Below, piece by piece: positions 14,160-15,566 of a DNA stretch of 15,566 bases; within the stretch, counting starts at the first letter, position 1; each line of letters begins with the position of its first letter. Made by a program: the position numbers and the translations under genes. Source of the stretch: Phycisphaerae bacterium (GTDB lineage Bacteria > Planctomycetota > Phycisphaerae > Sedimentisphaerales > SG8-4); contig JAUVYQ010000054.1 in NCBI GenBank assembly GCA_030603035.1, positions 1 through 15,566 on the forward strand, written 5' to 3'. The notes below the pieces were generated by a model, which worked only from the letters and a program-made list of their open reading frames with translations, ran no database searches and had not been told where the DNA came from.

Positions 14160-15032
14160 TTACCTGTCGAGTCCAATGTCAACGGCTCTTGCGGAATGAG
14201 TGATTGCGCCTACGGCAATTCTATCAATGCCGCATTGGGCAATAGCGGAAACGCTGCTCAGCGTTATGTTCCCTGAGGCCTCGAGTAACGGTTTTTTTCT
14301 TTTTCCGCGCATTTCGTTTCGCATGTCCACGGCGTGCTTCAACTGCCATTGGCCCATATTGTCGAGCAGCACGATATCGATTCCTGGAATTTTTAACACG
14401 TGATTGAGCTGGTCGTCGACGTGGTCGACCTCTACGGCGATAAATTTGGCGCCTTTTATCTTCTTGGCTCGTTCGATTATTTTTTTTAGTTTCGGGTAGA
14501 AGTTTCTGCCGAGCTGTGCAAGATGGTTATCTTTAATCAGGACGGCGTCATATAATCCCAGTCGGTGATTATGTCCGCCGCCGCAGCGAACGGCGTATTT
14601 TTCGAGGATTCGCCAGCCGGGCATTGTCTTTCTCGTATCGTAAATCTTTGCTTTTGTCCCCTGAATGGCTCGCACGAATTTGCGCGTTGTCGTGGCTATT
14701 CCGCTGAGCCGCTGCAGGAAATTGAGCATAACGCGTTCGGCACTTAGCGTGGAGCGCAAAGGGCCTTCGATTGTAGCGATTTTGCATCCGACGTAAGCCG
14801 ACTGGCCGTCTTTTACGAGGATCCTTAACTTGAGTCTTTCGTCGAAAATTTTGAGGATTTCTCTGGCGACGTCCATTCCGCATACCACTATTTCCTCGCG
14901 TGATATGATATTCGATTTGGCCATAGTATCGTCTTTGAAGAGGAGCTCGCTGGTCATATCGCCCCGCCCGAGGTCTTCTTCGATTGCCATTCGGATTAGG
15001 GGACGTACTTTTGCAATGTTAAGTTTTTTCAT
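14160..15032 (-). CDS. nadC: Nicotinate-nucleotide pyrophosphorylase (carboxylating)
   Basis: Quinolinate phosphoribosyltransferase: converts quinolinate and PRPP to nicotinate mononucleotide in de novo NAD synthesis; cytoplasmic. 290 residues, normal size. Motifs: EEDLGRGDMTSE (18-29), SAERVMLNFLQRLSGIAT (97-114), TRKTMPGWR (133-141), GGGHNHR (151-157), KDNH (167-170), EVDH (201-204), LLDNM (222-226), EASGNI (251-256), and GAITHSARAVDIGL (275-288) at the phosphate site. No repeat insert is visible in this gene. The start codon follows an AAGG only loosely placed (~11 nt). The upstream 71 bp between uvrB and nadC is mostly dispersed repeat. Probably co-transcribed with birA. Confidence 0.97.
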   Translation of the reverse strand: MKKLNIAKVRPLIRMAIEEDLGRGDMTSELLFKDDTMAKSNIISREEIVVCGMDVAREILKIFDERLKLRILVKDGQSAYVGCKIATIEGPLRSTLSAERVMLNFLQRLSGIATTTRKFVRAIQGTKAKIYDTRKTMPGWRILEKYAVRCGGGHNHRLGLYDAVLIKDNHLAQLGRNFYPKLKKIIERAKKIKGAKFIAVEVDHVDDQLNHVLKIPGIDIVLLDNMGQWQLKHAVDMRNEMRGKRKKPLLEASGNITLSSVSAIAQCGIDRIAVGAITHSARAVDIGLDR

Positions 15033-15051
15033 TTTACTTTTTGCCTTTTAC

Positions 15052-15101
15052 TTAGCCACAGATTTCACGGATTTTTGCCACAAAGGCACCAAGGCACTAA
15101 G
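15052..15101. repeat. Dispersed 8-9 bp-period repeat between uvrB and nadC
   Basis: TTAGCCACAGATTTCACGG then ATTTTTG then CACAAAGG-CACCAAGG-CACTAAG. The last part is three octamers in a row; the first resembles 9716-9748. It fills almost the whole uvrB-nadC gap, leaving little room for a conventional promoter. Confidence 0.75.
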
Positions 15102-15103
15102 AC

Positions 15104-15566
15104 TTATCCATACTTGTTTTTTGAACTTTTATTTTTTTTGTAACTTCGTGTCTTCGTGGCTAATTTTTTTGCTTTCTTTTTACTTGACTCAATGAGCACA
15201 AATTCCGGCAGCTCTTTTAACTCGCGCAATTGGTCCCGCAGGAAAGCCGCCCGCTCAAAATCAAGGTTCTGGGCTGCTTCAAGCATTTCCTTCTCAATCT
15301 GCGAAGCCAGCTCAACCTTCTCATATTCGCCGCTGTCGAACCGAACCGCCTGGCGGGCAACCTGCCTTGCTTTTATCTGCTCGGTTAAGCTTTTGCGGAT
15401 TTCCTTTTTTATCGTTTCGGGCGTAATATTGTGTTCTTTATTGTATTTTAACTGAATTTTACGGCGTCTGTTTGTTTCGTCAATAGCTTTTTGCATCGAT
15501 TCGGTAACTTTATCGGCGTATAAAAAGACGGTGGCGTTGATATTTCTTGCAGTTCTGCCGATTGTT
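15104..15566 (-). CDS. uvrB: UvrABC system protein B, C-terminal part (5' partial)
   Basis: The last ~154 codons of UvrB, the helicase-like damage-verification subunit of nucleotide excision repair; the gene continues past the right edge. Reading in from the edge gives IGRTARNINATVFLYAD, then KVTESMQKAIDETNRRR, the conserved end of the second helicase domain (motif VI region). It is followed by YNKEHNITPETIKKEI and the UVR domain (KVELASQIEKEMLEAAQ, then LDFERAAFLRDQLREL), the contact for UvrC. The ATG at 15496 is an internal methionine, not a start. The C-terminal extension after the UVR domain (KKKAKKLATKTRSYKKNK...) is strongly basic and partly encoded by a dispersed repeat. Confidence 0.95.
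   Translation of the reverse strand, partial: TIGRTARNINATVFLYADKVTESMQKAIDETNRRRKIQLKYNKEHNITPETIKKEIRKSLTEQIKARQVARQAVRFDSGEYEKVELASQIEKEMLEAAQNLDFERAAFLRDQLRELKELPEFVLIESSKKKAKKLATKTRSYKKNKSSKNKYG
15141..15163. repeat. Dispersed repeat forming the UvrB C-terminal tail
   Basis: The minus strand reads TTAGCCACGAAGACACGAAG then TTA: two CACGAAGA-type octamers after TTAGC, the same build as the intergenic TTAGCCACAGAGGACACAGAG at 9674-9694. It is translated in the uvrB frame as LATKTRSY before the stop at 15104. Confidence 0.75.

Overview
The window looks like a chromosomal segment of a Planctomycetota bacterium, probably Phycisphaerae-like. This is inferred from gene content, not from a marker gene. 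The pointers are a LolA-like secreted protein with a long coiled coil, a beta-helix protein ending in a choice-of-anchor Q motif, a PilX-like pilin with a huge exported domain, and a GH29 fucosidase lipoprotein with a C-terminal carbohydrate-binding domain. Nothing indicates a phage, plasmid, insertion sequence or CRISPR array.

Layout: one partial plus-strand gene (1-1161) converges on a long series of minus-strand genes. In minus-strand transcription order, from the right edge, these are: the end of uvrB; nadC and birA (8 bp apart); a GH29 lipoprotein; lpd (18 bp after it); a candidate stand-alone structured small RNA with its own promoter and U-tract; lipB and lipA (coupled by a GTGA overlap); a PilX-like protein and a beta-helix protein; and carB behind its own near-consensus promoter. 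The functional clusters are lipoate metabolism (lpd, lipB, lipA), cofactor metabolism (nadC for NAD, birA for biotin attachment) and cell-surface proteins.

The most unusual feature is not an accessory gene. Short repetitive DNA has entered, in frame, into conserved housekeeping genes. carB carries a 33-bp duplication with a GC-rich palindrome and GAATTTC heptamers. lipA carries a 64-bp element with perfect 14-bp inverted ends plus a second, N-terminal heptamer tract. lpd has a heptamer tract in its C-terminal interface domain. lipB has a heptamer tract over its start codon. birA has a double-hairpin element. uvrB has a C-terminal tail written by an octamer-type repeat. Four of these tracts have a period of exactly 7 bp, and most of their units fit one loose pattern (G, purine, purine, A/G, any, A/T/G, pyrimidine). 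Related 8-9 bp repeats fill the intergenic regions. The reading frame is preserved each time, so these look like tolerated, translated repeats similar in concept to Rickettsia palindromic elements.

The second notable item is the ~134-nt RNA between lpd and lipB (minus strand, about 9946 to 9813). It has a TTGATA-17 bp-TAAAAT promoter, complementary ends, alternative internal pairings and a U7 tail. I could not assign it to a known RNA family.
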